From contig CAICTM010000113.1 in NCBI GenBank assembly GCA_903772945.1, positions 1-64,000 of the forward strand: a stretch of 64,000 nt of DNA. Reading direction: 5' to 3'. The notes beneath the pieces were generated by a model, which worked only from the letters and a program-made list of their open reading frames with translations, was not told where the DNA came from and did not search any database. This stretch comes from Seminavis robusta. Its lineage: Eukaryota > Bacillariophyta > Bacillariophyceae > Naviculales > Naviculaceae. Shown here in pieces: positions 50,260 to 60,769 of the stretch. Positions within the stretch are counted from its first letter, which is position 1, and each line of letters starts with the position of its first letter. Made by a program: the position numbers and the translations under genes.

Positions 50260-50922
50260 ATACGTATTATATCAGAATCTTGCAACTGGAATGGATACGC
50301 ATGTAAACCGAAGGGGTGTCCTAGTCGACTGGACCAACAGTCCTGCGAACAAGTTGGCTGTTCTTGGCTCAGTGCACTGACAACTCCTGCACCCTGTGCT
50401 ACAACGGGCAGATTCCAAAGAGCTGCAATTACAGAATGTTTGCAGACGAATCATTCACCTGTGGTGAAACAGCCAATGTGATCGGGAACATGCATTCCAG
50501 AGGTGATGGAGTCTGCGAGCTATTGAATACGGCGGCGTACGAATGTGGTCGCCCTGAGCCTACTCCGTACCGCGATCCCCCCGACTGTGCTCTATGTCCC
50601 TTCCTTCCAAGCCTAACCAAGCATTGGATCTTGGTTTGGGCTGGGAAACCTACAATGAATGGACCTGTGGTCTGCAGGCCATTGCCTTGAGTCACAAGCA
50701 CCGAATTCCGAAACAAAACCCTTCACGACGTGCCGAGGGTACCAAAATGCGTTTGCGGATCTTTGTGGTTGTGGCGCCGGCACTTCTTCGAACAACAATC
50801 CACAAAATGAAAGGTTATCAATGCCCCGTTCCGGTGCTGTTCCTGGTGCTCCGACTACCTTCGCTGGGATCTTGATTGTGAACCTTATATCTTCGTTGGC
50901 GTTGTATGTCCTTATTCCGTAG
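50260..50922 (+). pseudogene. Broken gene for a Cys-rich surface protein
   Basis: Three or more frames each carry a Cys-rich piece, in a sensible order: C-N-W-N-G-Y-A-C-K-P-K-G-C-P; then D-N-S-C-T-L-C-Y-N-G and F-T-C-G-E-T-A-N; then L-G-L-G-W-E-T-Y-N-E-W-T-C-G; then T-T-C-R-G-Y-Q-N-A-F-A-D-L-C-G-C. The last piece ends with a Ser/Pro-rich linker and a hydrophobic tail (L-I-V-N-L-I-S-S-L-A-L-Y-V-L) as in GPI-anchored or membrane-anchored proteins. The C-x-x-C and T-C-G spacing resembles extracellular Cys-rich repeat proteins common in diatoms. The pieces adjoin or overlap with no room for introns, so frame changes are likely, one near a run of six C at about 50577. A sequencing fault at such runs cannot be excluded. 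Confidence 0.5.
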
Positions 50923-51241
50923 GCCAGCCACGCAGCTGTCCTCCAATTCTACGTACGAATGTGTACTTTGGATTGAATGATTCCTTTAGTTCTAGCTAAC
51001 CCCATGTATACGTAAACAATGCATTTCACTACCGGTACTAGGTCGTACAGCATACCCAACCCAACAACCATCCAGAGGTGGGCTTGTCCAACAGCTACCA
51101 GTAATGCCCTTTGCCCGCAAGACTAGATTGAGCGAAAACAACGGGAGAGACCGTAGCTGGCGATGATATCTCTGAGAGAACAACTCCAGCTGCAGAACCT
51201 CTAAGACTTCGGGGGCAAGAAACAAGACGACTCGGGCGTAG
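50923..51241. other. Convergent intergenic region
   Basis: About 320 bases before the 3' end of the DBR1 gene. Nothing recognised. Confidence 0.4.
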
Positions 51242-53167
51242 TTAGCTCTCCAATCGTGGTCGTTTGGGGCTGGAACCTCCATCATCATCTTCACTGACCT
51301 CGTCGACATCAATTTCATTCTCATCGGCTACTCCTTTGCCTTTCCCATCATCCACAGTCTCCTCCTTGTGTACATCTTCTTCTTCATCATCGTCCCCATC
51401 AATGTCAATTTCATTGTCATCGGGCTGCGGCGGTGGTGGTGGTCCTTGGGGCGGCTGGGACCAATCCAAGCCTTGCAAACAACTGGGATCGTAGGGAATC
51501 GTGATCAAATGATCCAACTTAAGCAGTTCCAGCAATTCGTCCGTCTGTGGATTGCCCATCCTGGGGAGTGGTGGAGGGAGTGCTCGTGACGAATGTCCTG
51601 ACGGTGGCACCGTCACACTAAAGTTGTGGGGGATTGCCAGGTCGTTGCGAGACTCGAGGAGGAGTTGTTTCACGGCATCGATTTCTGCCTGTGTCACAGG
51701 CATGAGATCCTTCGGGAGGACTTGTCGACGATTGTTGGGTTCAGTCAAATCGTGTGTCTTGCGCAGAATGGCCAGCCATTCAGGATCATATTCCAACGTA
51801 GGCACGGCATGGTTGTTGCTTGGTTGCGATGGTTCCACATGTGTCACGGAAAAGTAGGGACGCCCTGGCAGACATTTATCCAACGATACAAAACGAGTCT
51901 CGCTGACTGGTTGACAGAGCAGTTGCTGCGACGGATCCTCTGCTGCCTCTTCAGTTGTTTCTTTCGAGTCATTCGCTGCTGGAGGAGCAGCGCTGTCACC
52001 GTCCTTTGTTGTTTCTTCCTGGGCAGGTGACGTGGCAGGTGCTTCATCGGCGCCGTCCTTGGTTTCTTCGTTTGTATCCTCTTCCTTGGAAGGTGAAGTG
52101 GCCAGTTTTACGGCCTGAGACGGCACCAGATCGGTTGTCGACAAAGTTGGCTGGGCTTTCTTGTCGTTGTCGTCCTTTTTGTTGTTGCCTGGATCGTCAT
52201 GTCGTACTGTGGCTCGAAATCCCACGTGAAGATGAGCTGAGAACCAGAGTTTTGGTTTGATGGCTTGCAGAATTTCGTGATTGGCCGGACTCCCCAGTGT
52301 ATTGCTGTGAACTTCTTCTCGAAAGTAGGGTTTCTTTTGCAGTAAATACCGGATATTCCCATGATTCTCAATCCCCTGTGGCCAATCATGACTCATCATG
52401 ACATCCAATCGTTGTTTTTGCTGACCAGACAAACTCTTCATGCGAAATACCGGTAGCGATCGTACATGATAAACACTCCGTAAGGTACTTCGATCGTAGG
52501 GTGGTCGTTCAAAGTGTCCCTTGTGATAATCGTGACTCTTGTAAATGCCACTAATGCCTCCAATCCGTACACCCTTGACGGATACCACTCCCGCGGCGCC
52601 CATGTAGTAGATATTGGGCGCAACCCATCCCCCATAGTACAATTCCTGCAAGGCTTGTGAACTTTCGTGATTGCCGCCAATAAAAATGGTGAGAATGGGT
52701 GCTACCAAGACGCCCGAATAGTATTTTACAAACCCCCCGAGTTGTCGGTATTTGGGGGGTGCCGCATAGGAGTGAAAATCGGCAGGTGTGCGCAAGGATT
52801 GAAAGTCTCCACAACAAATCAAGACATCTATTTTGCGGCCGGTTTGTTGCTGAAATTCGGAGAGACGTGCATAAATGGTTTCCAATTCACCGTGACAGCA
52901 CCCTTGCACGGCAATGCTCACGGAAGTGTCGGTAGGAGTCCCGTGCTCTTCGAACAGTTCGTCCGCACGATTCCATCGTCCTCTTCCTCCACCGCCACGA
53001 CCTCTGCCTCTTCCTCCGCGTCCTCTTCCCCTATGGTTGTTGTAGCGTCCTCTCCCACGGCCGCCGCCACCACGGTGTTGGTATCTTCCACGGCCACCAC
53101 CACCACGATGGTAGTTTCCTTGTCGGCCACCCCCACGGCCGAAATGTACAGGTAAAGAGTCAGCCAT
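51242..53167 (-). CDS. DBR1: RNA lariat debranching enzyme with N-terminal RGG region
   Basis: Intact 641-codon gene from an ATG. Residues 1-70 are an Arg/Gly/His-rich RGG-type region (repeated R-G-G-G-G-R-G-R). The metallophosphatase domain follows with DBR1 wording: V-Q-G-C-C-H-G-E-L, C-G-D-F-Q-S-L-R, F-I-G-G-N-H-E, G-I-S-G-I-Y-K, and S-H-D-W-P-Q-G. These hold the His, Asp and Asn metal ligands and the Cys typical of the family. A linker rich in Glu/Asp/Thr interrupts the C-terminal part, whose last 60 residues are acidic and end in a K-R-P-R nuclear-type basic patch. DBR1 opens the 2'-5' bond of intron lariats in the nucleus so that introns can be degraded. The RGG start is not usual for DBR1 and may bind RNA or be methylated. 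Introns in neighbouring genes show that its substrate exists here. Confidence 0.93.
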   Translation of the reverse strand: MADSLPVHFGRGGGRQGNYHRGGGGRGRYQHRGGGGRGRGRYNNHRGRGRGGRGRGRGGGGRGRWNRADELFEEHGTPTDTSVSIAVQGCCHGELETIYARLSEFQQQTGRKIDVLICCGDFQSLRTPADFHSYAAPPKYRQLGGFVKYYSGVLVAPILTIFIGGNHESSQALQELYYGGWVAPNIYYMGAAGVVSVKGVRIGGISGIYKSHDYHKGHFERPPYDRSTLRSVYHVRSLPVFRMKSLSGQQKQRLDVMMSHDWPQGIENHGNIRYLLQKKPYFREEVHSNTLGSPANHEILQAIKPKLWFSAHLHVGFRATVRHDDPGNNKKDDNDKKAQPTLSTTDLVPSQAVKLATSPSKEEDTNEETKDGADEAPATSPAQEETTKDGDSAAPPAANDSKETTEEAAEDPSQQLLCQPVSETRFVSLDKCLPGRPYFSVTHVEPSQPSNNHAVPTLEYDPEWLAILRKTHDLTEPNNRRQVLPKDLMPVTQAEIDAVKQLLLESRNDLAIPHNFSVTVPPSGHSSRALPPPLPRMGNPQTDELLELLKLDHLITIPYDPSCLQGLDWSQPPQGPPPPPQPDDNEIDIDGDDDEEEDVHKEETVDDGKGKGVADENEIDVDEVSEDDDGGSSPKRPRLES

Positions 53168-53947
53168 TTAGCAGTGGAGCATCTGATAGGAACTAATCAA
53201 TCCGATCTGAAGTCTATCTTGTGGTGTGGCTCAGGACCTCAGTCTCTCTTGTTTCCACGCTACGCCAGCAATCAAGAAATTAATGACCAACTGCAGTGTT
53301 AGTACCGTGCAGCCAACGCAAAACAACAACAACAACCTCCCCAGTGTAGCTCGCTCTGTTTTGCAGTTTTTCCCATGGATCAGACGAGACTGGCCAGTGA
53401 TTTTACTGGCAGCCATTTACTTTGTGTCTCTTTCATTATTTGGATTCAGACAGAAGTCACCAAAGTTTCATTTCATCATCATGGGTAGCAACAACACTTT
53501 TAATACATCGAATACATCGAGAACAAGATGTGCCCGCGGAGCTTGCTGTACTCACCTTCTTTCTTTCTTTCTTCTTGTACGGTACGGCCACTCCTCGGTA
53601 TCATTCCATGGGCGTGGTGATCTAAACTTTGGGAGGTTACTATGGATTAGAGAGAGCTAAGATGCAGCCAAGATCCCAAGATCTTGCAGGTGGTGCTCGA
53701 GAGGGGTTCGTTGGATTTGGATGCTCAGGACAAGCCTGCAGAACGGCGAAATACTCCCAGGCAAAGAATCTATGTGCATTACAGCTCCACCGGTTTATTG
53801 TTTCTCCTTCCAACTTATTTCCAACGGCGACGAAAGACGAAAGGATCTTGTTCCGAGTGAGAGAGCATGCAATTGAAGAGACAAAACCTGTGAAGTCAGG
53901 TCAAGGCAGACATTTCTTTGATCGAGCAACGATAGCATTTGACAAAC
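53168..53947. other. Divergent intergenic region
   Basis: About 780 bases between the DBR1 start and the secreted-protein gene. Several open frames without features on both strands; no gene called. Confidence 0.4.
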
Positions 53948-54457
53948 ATGATGTCATCAATGATGAACTGCAGGCTCCTTTCAACACTCCTTTTCCTCTT
54001 GGTTGCATCTGTGCTGGTTGCTGCAGAAGAATCTCACCTTCGCCACCAACAAGCAGTGCAAGAAGACCATGACCAGGCATGTGTGACTCTGTTGGAATAC
54101 AAGCATCGTGATTGTGGCGGGGATCCCGTGTCGGTCCGCAACAACACGGTTTGGACGTCTCCTGGCATGCCCTGCAAACACACGGATCGTATGGGAAGCA
54201 ACTCTGTGACGGACGAATACTGCGACAAACTAGATACGGATAGTCCCGAGTTTCATCAAAAAGTATTTGTCAAGGACCAACAGTGTCATGTGGCATGGTA
54301 TCAAAAAGCGTACAGTCCCATGCATTTGACGTACACGACACATTCCTGTACATACGGTTACAAAATCCAAGGATGCACCAAGGGACCCTGTGCCAATCCT
54401 TCTCCTCCTCTGATGCAAGGCAGTGAAGTGGCTGATGAAATCAACCAGGAAGAGTAG
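53948..54457 (+). CDS. Small secreted Cys-rich protein
   Basis: 169 codons from the ATG at 53948; the open frame extends three codons upstream from a TTG. The N-terminus is a clear signal peptide (L-L-S-T-L-L-F-L-L-V-A-S-V-L-V-A-A). The mature part has eight cysteines (in A-C-V, D-C-G, P-C-K, Y-C-D, Q-C-H, S-C-T, G-C-T, P-C-A), enough for four disulfides, one N-glycosylation sequon (N-N-T) and no membrane anchor. Segments such as T-L-L-E-Y-K-H-R-D-C-G-G recall small secreted proteins of diatoms, but no function is known to me. It probably acts outside the cell or in the secretory pathway. The acidic tail ends N-Q-E-E. Confidence 0.7.
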   Translation: MMSSMMNCRLLSTLLFLLVASVLVAAEESHLRHQQAVQEDHDQACVTLLEYKHRDCGGDPVSVRNNTVWTSPGMPCKHTDRMGSNSVTDEYCDKLDTDSPEFHQKVFVKDQQCHVAWYQKAYSPMHLTYTTHSCTYGYKIQGCTKGPCANPSPPLMQGSEVADEINQEE

Positions 54458-54849
54458 GAAAGCAATTCTGTCATGACTTATTGCACCCAACAACAGCACT
54501 ATTATAATACCAGGATTCTTCTGAGTGGGGTGAGATAGTCTGTAGTATCTTCAAGCTAGAAATTGGTTTTCAGCTATGTTTGCTATTAGGCTGGATCTCA
54601 TGCCACACGGAACTCAAGGTTTTTGCTTGCGGAGGCCTGGGATGACAAGGAACCAACCATGATTTGGTAATTCAATGTTTCTCTATCTGTCTATGTATAG
54701 TTAGATGCCAAAGTTCGTTTGTGGCAACACTAGGATTTATAAAGTACTAGCTACGCAAGCGTTCTTGATTCAAAGGGGTGATTGTTTTGGAATCTTCCTC
54801 CAGGGACACCATCCAACAGCTAGAATCTTCCATCGCCTCCCTAGATAGC
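54458..54849. other. Convergent intergenic region
   Basis: About 390 bases between the secreted-protein gene and the end of the SET gene. Nothing recognised. Confidence 0.4.
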
Positions 54850-57114
54850 CTACAACTCTTCTTTAGCCGAGGCCCTGGCTCCTGCCGGGGCACCCGCCGC
54901 TTTGGCTCCCGCGGGCGCACCCGAGCTGATGGTACTCGGTTTCATGGTGGCAGCAGGTTTCTTTTTAGGCGGTGGAATATCCATGCCTTCTCCCGTCAAT
55001 TTATTCTTCCACGCAGGAGGAAAGATTTCATCGGGAATCGCAATGGTGTGGCGAAAGGTATTGGGCATGTGCCAGTCGGCGGATTTGACCTTGTCGGTCA
55101 AAAAGATCCACTTGTGTGGGACCCGATCCACAATAATGGTTTGATCTTCACCCGTGGCTTCGTCGACACCAATGAGCATTTCCACTCGATAGCTGTGCTG
55201 TTTGCCTTCCTTTTTGGGTTCGTGTCGCTCCAAGACGGTACATGCCACTCGGAAATAGGATTTCCGCAGCACGGGGATCCACTTGTATGCCATGGTCCGT
55301 GGGTCCTTCATGTAGGATTCCACGCACATGGTTTCGAGATTGTCGGGGTAAGGGTTTGTTTCCTGTTCCGCTTCTGTGCGAAGTGGTTCGTCATGGGGCC
55401 ATTCAGAAGAATGAACGTACTCCTCCGAATGAGCGAGTGGTTCCCAATCAATAACGTGTTTTCGCCATGCAGCCTCCCACTCGGGGCCTGTGGTGTAGAT
55501 TGGATATTGCAATACAATGGATGGAGGTGGTGAGTTGGGAGAAGCAAAACCACAAAACCAGATCCATTCATATAAAAATGAACTTACCATAATCCATGAG
55601 AATCTCTTCACCTTCCTTGATATCTCGTAGTGCGACATAATCAAAAGACAGTCCAATCTTGTCCAAAGTGTACCGAATGGTGGTGACATTGCGTGTCAGC
55701 CATTCGGGTTTGTGTGCCACCATTTCGTGACTGGGCCAAACCACCTTGACATTGGCCTTGTCGCCGGCTCCATGATTAATGTAATTGATCATACTCCCGT
55801 AGGGTGTCAGCATCATGGTAGAGTCCTTGTGGCCAAACGAGTAATTAATGACCAAATCTTTCATTTCGTATCCCTCTTCGACCACTTCCTTGCCATTTTC
55901 ATCCATAAAGGGCTCATAGTTGGGATCCTTACTGCCATAGGGAATATTGTAGACTTGTTCTCCTTCCAATGCGACGGGAATGAGTGGCGAATATCCCACA
56001 ATGGTCCCCTTTGGTAAATCACGAGTGGCAAAGGCTCCCCGTCCCGCTTGCGGAATGGTCGACTTGTCGGCTCGAATGTGATCGCAACAACGACCATGCT
56101 CTTGAAGCCACTGGACGTCGCGTTTGGATTGTTGTCGAATAAAATGGTGCGTCACCATATTGTCTGGAGCAAACAGTGTGGGCCCCGTATCGGCTTCGTC
56201 GTCACTCTCGTATTCCGTATTGTACGGCACATCGGCTTCTTCTTGTAGTTTTTGTTCGAGGACGGTTTCGATTTCACTCCAGGGCACATTGCGGGGCAAG
56301 ACGGTAAAGATTTGATTTTGATGAACGGGAAAATCGCGGGTAAAGTTCCAGAGTCCTTCCTTGACATGTGCGGGCAATGGATCTTTTTGAGACTTGACAA
56401 ATCGGTAATAGTCATCTCTCAAAAATTCTTCGGCCGCTTCGAGATTCTTGTGAAAAGTGACTTGAGCACCGGGAATGTCGGGAATCCATTGATCGCCGTA
56501 TGCGGCATAAATTTCACTTCCGGCGGAAATGTCTCGGGTACTGACCGTGTGAGTGCCATAGTAGGGTGTAAAGGCGCCACTGCCGGGATCTTTGCTACGA
56601 TGCAATCCGGCCGTGTCATACGTCGAGCCATGGGTGGACTCGACATTGTTCATGTCCAAGACCGAGTTGATGGTGCAACCAATGCCCGGTACAAAGACAG
56701 CCTTGGTTTGTTGGAGATCCGAATTGTCGTATGTTTCCACGTTGGCGACTGTAAAGAGTAGTAGAGTGAGATGAGAGACAGCATTTGTGGTTTGTCCGAA
56801 CTGATCTGATACTACTAGACTAGCTAGTGTAACTCACCTTCACCCTCCCAAATGTACCGATCCCACAGCTGTCCATCGTCCGTATCGTGATAATCGGGTG
56901 CATCCCAATTGCGAAAGAGCAATGGAATGGCAATTTCATTTTGAATGTCGACGCCCTTTTCAATGTCTTGGCCGGCGTACATGCCCAAATTGGTCGCATC
57001 GCCCAACGTAGAAGCGGCCATCCAGAGACCACATTGCGGCTGTTGCTCGAGAGCGTGGCTCATGCTGGACAGCAGCAGTAGCAGTACTGCCACGGGCGGA
57101 GATTTCATCGTCAT
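54850..57114 (-). CDS. SET-domain protein with signal peptide, three exons
   Basis: Exons 57114-56838, 56748-55588 and 55487-54850 join to 691 codons; introns are 89 and 100 bp with GTGAGT/GTAAGT donors and TTACAG/CCACAG acceptors. The first 22 residues are a signal peptide (P-P-V-A-V-L-L-L-L-L-S-S). Exon 1 and early exon 2 have a SET-like start (C-G-L-W-M-A-A-S, N-L-G-M-Y-A-G-Q-D-I). The second part has G-R-G-A-F-A-T-R-D-L-P-K-G, then M-I-N-Y-I-N-H-G and I-L-M-D-Y-G, the N-H and D-Y-G motifs of SET lysine methyltransferases. The second splice rebuilds D-Y-G-P-E-W-E-A-A-W. The Ala/Pro-rich C-terminus ends K-E-E-L. SET enzymes methylate lysines with S-adenosylmethionine; the signal peptide implies the ER, secretory path or plastid rather than chromatin. 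The substrate is unknown. Confidence 0.85.
55488..55587 (-). other. Intron 2 of the SET-domain gene
   Basis: 100 bp, GTAAGT to CCACAG on the minus strand. Splicing completes the D-Y-G motif, which supports it. Confidence 0.85.
56749..56837 (-). other. Intron 1 of the SET-domain gene
   Basis: 89 bp, GTGAGT to TTTACAG on the minus strand. Splicing joins W-E-G-E to V-A-N-V-E-T-Y in frame. Confidence 0.85.
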
Positions 57115-57618
57115 CTTGCTACACTATTTTGTCTCGAGTGGAACTATGAGTGTATTGGCAAGTGCTGCTGGAATCCTGCCAAACGCAACCAGTCCACTGG
57201 CTCTACTAGCTTGATCGATAGATCTGTCAAGGGACTTCGATGGATACAGTACTAGTACTTCGTCAGATTGATGACGACTTTGATGTAAGAGGAAAGAAGG
57301 ATCGCACTGTCGGCTCTTGCAAGGCGTTGTCTTTCGAATTCCTTCTGTGGTCAATGATGTCTCGCGCCATTGCCATGTGGCGTCCGTTAGAAAACGGATC
57401 GATTCTAAAGATACTTAGGGAGTGGAGTCGGTATTTAGAAAACTCACACGGTACTTAAAGGGAATGCGCACCTCAGACTAAAGAAGTCTCTCAACTTGTC
57501 AATTGATGTGGTCCATCGAGCAAGGGGTCAGTTGAATTTGGTGCCATAATTTGGTGCCGGTGCAGTTCTCCTGCACCGTCCTCGCACCGCACTGCACCAA
57601 AATTAGGGGCATTTCAAC

Positions 57619-57715
57619 TAGCGTAACTAGAGTAACTGACGTAACTAGCGTAACTAGCGTAACTAGCGTAGGGTAACTGACGTAACTGGCGTGCAACTGA
57701 TGTAACTGGCGTAGA
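57619..57715. repeat. Degenerate 10-bp tandem repeat
   Basis: Units of GTAACTAGCG and variants (GTAACTGACG, GTAACTGGCG) follow one another about eight times. The purpose is unknown; the period is close to one turn of DNA. Confidence 0.7.
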
Positions 57716-58101
57716 ACATTGGAGGACGACTAACGTGGTCGTCATTTCAACTAGCTTTGTATTGTAAACAATTCTACAGAGGCAACAGAGCAACGGCAAC
57801 ACTGTTTACAATGAGTTACACTTAGTTTTCAAGCTTTTGCAGCACTTGAATCACTGCAGCGGCACCTGCCTCCCCCCACCTCTTTTCCAACAGCTGAGCT
57901 CTGTGAGATTCGTCCAAGTCAGTCAAACAAGATGATGATCCAAGTCAGTCAAACAAGATGGCATTGCTTCTTTGAATCAAGCTCTAGCTAGAGCAATACA
58001 ATTAATTTGGTGTTAGTAGAATTTTAATGATTACTCTGTAGTAGATAAAACCTACTTGTAACTCAGTCATTGATAGCTAGCTAGCTAGTCGCTTAGATCA
58101 G

Positions 58102-58160
58102 ATGCAGCAGCAGCAGCAACAGCAGCACCAGCACCAGCACCAGCACCAGCACCAGCATGT
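58102..58160. repeat. CAG/CAGCAC microsatellite
   Basis: A run of CAG triplets passes into CAGCAC hexamers. It does not lie in a supported gene. Confidence 0.85.
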
Positions 58161-58755
58161 AGTATTGGTACATGAGTCCTCAGACAACATGCCATGGAGA
58201 TTCTTAATAACAAGGCTTTTAAATTTTTACATTTATTTTTTTTACCTAAAAGTAAAATTTCATTTTTGTACAGGCTGGTTTCTCTGCGTCCTCCCACAAA
58301 AGACACACTTGGTACATTTGCATTAAGTCTTTGAGTCTCTCACTAGTTAAATTTTGGCTACTTGTTAAATACTTAAGAACACTAGGTTCTTCTAAGGACT
58401 TAACAACTTCAACTGATGTGGAAGGTGCCATTCTCCTTTAAGAGCACTGCACCAGGGAAATGGCACCAAATTCATGGGACTCCGAGCAAGAGTTCCAATG
58501 GCATGGGAAGAGGGTGCCACCACAACTGCTGTCGTAATCACATGACCTTCAGTTTTGGAGTGCGCCATAGAGTCCCAAGATTGGCCTTGCGAAAAAAGTT
58601 CGCTCCTGATTTTTCGCACAGTTGTTTCGCAGCTTGTTTCGCACACAACTCAACTCGACAACCATCTGGTCAAAAAAAAGAAACAAACTGACTGTGACCA
58701 TCCAGCACAAAACGAACTAAGCAACTAAAGCAAAGCAAATTACGAGTAAGCAACC

Positions 58756-60198
58756 ATGATGACTGTAAAGGAAGCGTTGTTGGAAAATGATACCGTGACT
58801 ACCACTGTGGAAGACGAAGTGGTGGAACACAACCACGACACGATCGCTTTGGGCATGTGGCCGCCACAAGGCATCGAGTGGATTGAGATGGACCCACAGG
58901 GATATTTGAATCTCCAGGCATGTCCCATGAGGGATCCTCAAAGACTCAAACTCCAATGTCACGCTGGAGGGTTCTGGATGGCCAAACCCGAGCATATCCA
59001 AAAACTGGCCATGTCGCTACGGTCATTTGCGGGAATGGTCGATATCATTGTACAGGTCGATCCTACCATGGATCCACAACGCTTCATGGCCATTTTTCTA
59101 CCCACACTGGTACTTCCATTTGTGACCAACAATTCCGAAACGTTCACTGTGGAATCCTTTCAACAACCCAATGTCATTCATTTGGGACGTCAACACGATG
59201 GGTCCAAACTCACCATTGCCTTTATGGAACACCCCGATATCATTCCGAGCAGAATTCGTCAGTGGGATCCATTGCTACAGACTATCATGGGAATGCACAC
59301 GTTGGGACAAGTATCCTATCTTTCCTTGCCAACCCGGACACTGTCCGTGCAAGGGCTGCTGTCCTCGTCCTCGACACTGCAAAATCTCACCGTCACGGGG
59401 CCCGGGGGAAACCAAGTCACCGTGCCGGCAGAATTCTGGAGGCAGCTATCATCACATCCAAGCAAGAAAAGGCGCAAGTTGGAGGTTCCACCCAAGTCAC
59501 CACTTTTACCGTTAGAGAACCTACAGGTCCTTTGTCTGGAGAAACAGCAACTGGATCCCATGGCGTGGTGGACCATGTGCCAATGGCTGGCGGCAAACCA
59601 AACCGTTCAAGATTTGAGGCTCAAGTACTGCCGAGTGGTGGTGGTGGCTGCCCTCCCCTCATCGCCGCCACCACAAGAAGAAGTAACACATGAGGATCCG
59701 TGGGATCCACTGGTGGACGTGCTGGTCCGCAATCGTTCCCTCCGAAAATTGTTCTTGGATGTAAAATGGCAAACACCAGCATCCAATGGCAGCAGCAGTA
59801 GCATTCAAATTAAGAGAGGCGATTCGTTTTCCACGGCGTGGATTGCAAAAGTGGTGGGAGCCCTGTACCAGAACTTGTCACTCCAACATTGGAAGATCAC
59901 AAACAAGCCGCTTCCGCAATCGATCCAGGACCGACTCATGATGAACTATTGCGGTCTCAATGCTTTGGCTTCGAAAGCTCCGAGAATTGTAGATACTGAT
60001 GCTTATTGCGGTCCCAAAATAAGCAGTGTGTCCCGACAAGAGTTGCTGACAGCAATTTTGGCTGCCTTGGATCCTCAGTTGGAACAGACAACCTTTGAAC
60101 CACCCAGCTTTCACTTGCAATATACACCCCTCAACGGTCTCTTTGTGCTCTTCCAGGACAACCCCAAGCTGATTGACTTTTTTGTTCCTACAAACTAA
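58756..60198 (+). CDS. Hypothetical protein with degenerate leucine-rich-repeat-like region
   Basis: Intact 480-codon frame from an ATG (a second ATG follows at once). No catalytic motif is recognised. The middle (about residues 180-340) has loosely spaced lines such as L-G-Q-V-S-Y-L-S-L-P, L-Q-N-L-T-V-T-G, L-E-N-L-Q-V-L-C-L-E and V-Q-D-L-R-L-K-Y-C, which resemble the strands of RNI/leucine-rich repeats in diatom proteins. A basic K-K-R-R-K at about 236-240 could be a nuclear signal. Before it, the segment from 60 to 170 looks globular. The last 100 residues have short hydrophobic helices and end D-F-F-V-P-T-N. It is probably a binding protein; partner unknown. The length and ATG make it a likely real gene. 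Confidence 0.65.
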   Translation: MMTVKEALLENDTVTTTVEDEVVEHNHDTIALGMWPPQGIEWIEMDPQGYLNLQACPMRDPQRLKLQCHAGGFWMAKPEHIQKLAMSLRSFAGMVDIIVQVDPTMDPQRFMAIFLPTLVLPFVTNNSETFTVESFQQPNVIHLGRQHDGSKLTIAFMEHPDIIPSRIRQWDPLLQTIMGMHTLGQVSYLSLPTRTLSVQGLLSSSSTLQNLTVTGPGGNQVTVPAEFWRQLSSHPSKKRRKLEVPPKSPLLPLENLQVLCLEKQQLDPMAWWTMCQWLAANQTVQDLRLKYCRVVVVAALPSSPPPQEEVTHEDPWDPLVDVLVRNRSLRKLFLDVKWQTPASNGSSSSIQIKRGDSFSTAWIAKVVGALYQNLSLQHWKITNKPLPQSIQDRLMMNYCGLNALASKAPRIVDTDAYCGPKISSVSRQELLTAILAALDPQLEQTTFEPPSFHLQYTPLNGLFVLFQDNPKLIDFFVPTN

Positions 60199-60769
60199 CT
60201 AATAACGAAGTTGCTAGTCGTAGTCCAACTTACGTTTCCTCGCAGGGAATCTTCGGTGGCTGGTCCGTTGCTTCGCTCTGCATCGTGTTAGCATTGGCTT
60301 CACTGCCATCGCTCTGGACTGCGGATGGATGTTCATGGTTTGCTCCGTCGGGTCAGAGTCCACTTGAAGAACCACCCGGTCACCCTCAGTTTGCAGTTCG
60401 ACTATTGCGTAATTTCATAATGATTGCGGGAAGAACCGGCATCGACGTATCGCCAGCAGCTCGTGGACCATGCGCAAATCCAACTACCGGCAGCAAGGAC
60501 TTTATACGTCTAGCTAGCTCGCGATCACTCAATACAGTAAAAGCCCCGAGCTTTGCCTCTCCTCGTTGAGGACCCTGGAACTATCATGTGCGCAAGAGTA
60601 GTTGCGGCTTGCTAACACACTCGGTACACACGTGTACACTGTAAAGAGGCACTTTGGCAAACGAAGCACATGCTTTCAACACCACAGCCGGCGCAAGGGT
60701 GCTCCCTGGCTAGCTAGCTACTTTTGGTAACAAAGGGTGAGTTTAGCTGTTCCATTTTAAAATAATTTC
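60199..60769. other. Convergent intergenic region
   Basis: About 570 bases. A 94-codon frame at 60285-60569 has no features. A CTAGCTAGCTA run lies at 60710-60720. No gene called. Confidence 0.4.

Larger units (their letters stand above)
57115..58755. other. Intergenic with two simple repeats
   Basis: About 1.6 kb. It holds the GTAACTAGCG tandem run (57619-57715), the CAGCAC run (58102-58160), a CTAG run at 58076-58088 and a directly repeated CAAGTCAGTCAAACAAGATG (57915-57960). No gene recognised. Confidence 0.5.

Noticed and set aside
52667-53155. A 162-codon Ser/Thr-rich plus-strand frame
   Set aside because: Antisense of the DBR1 start and its RGG region.
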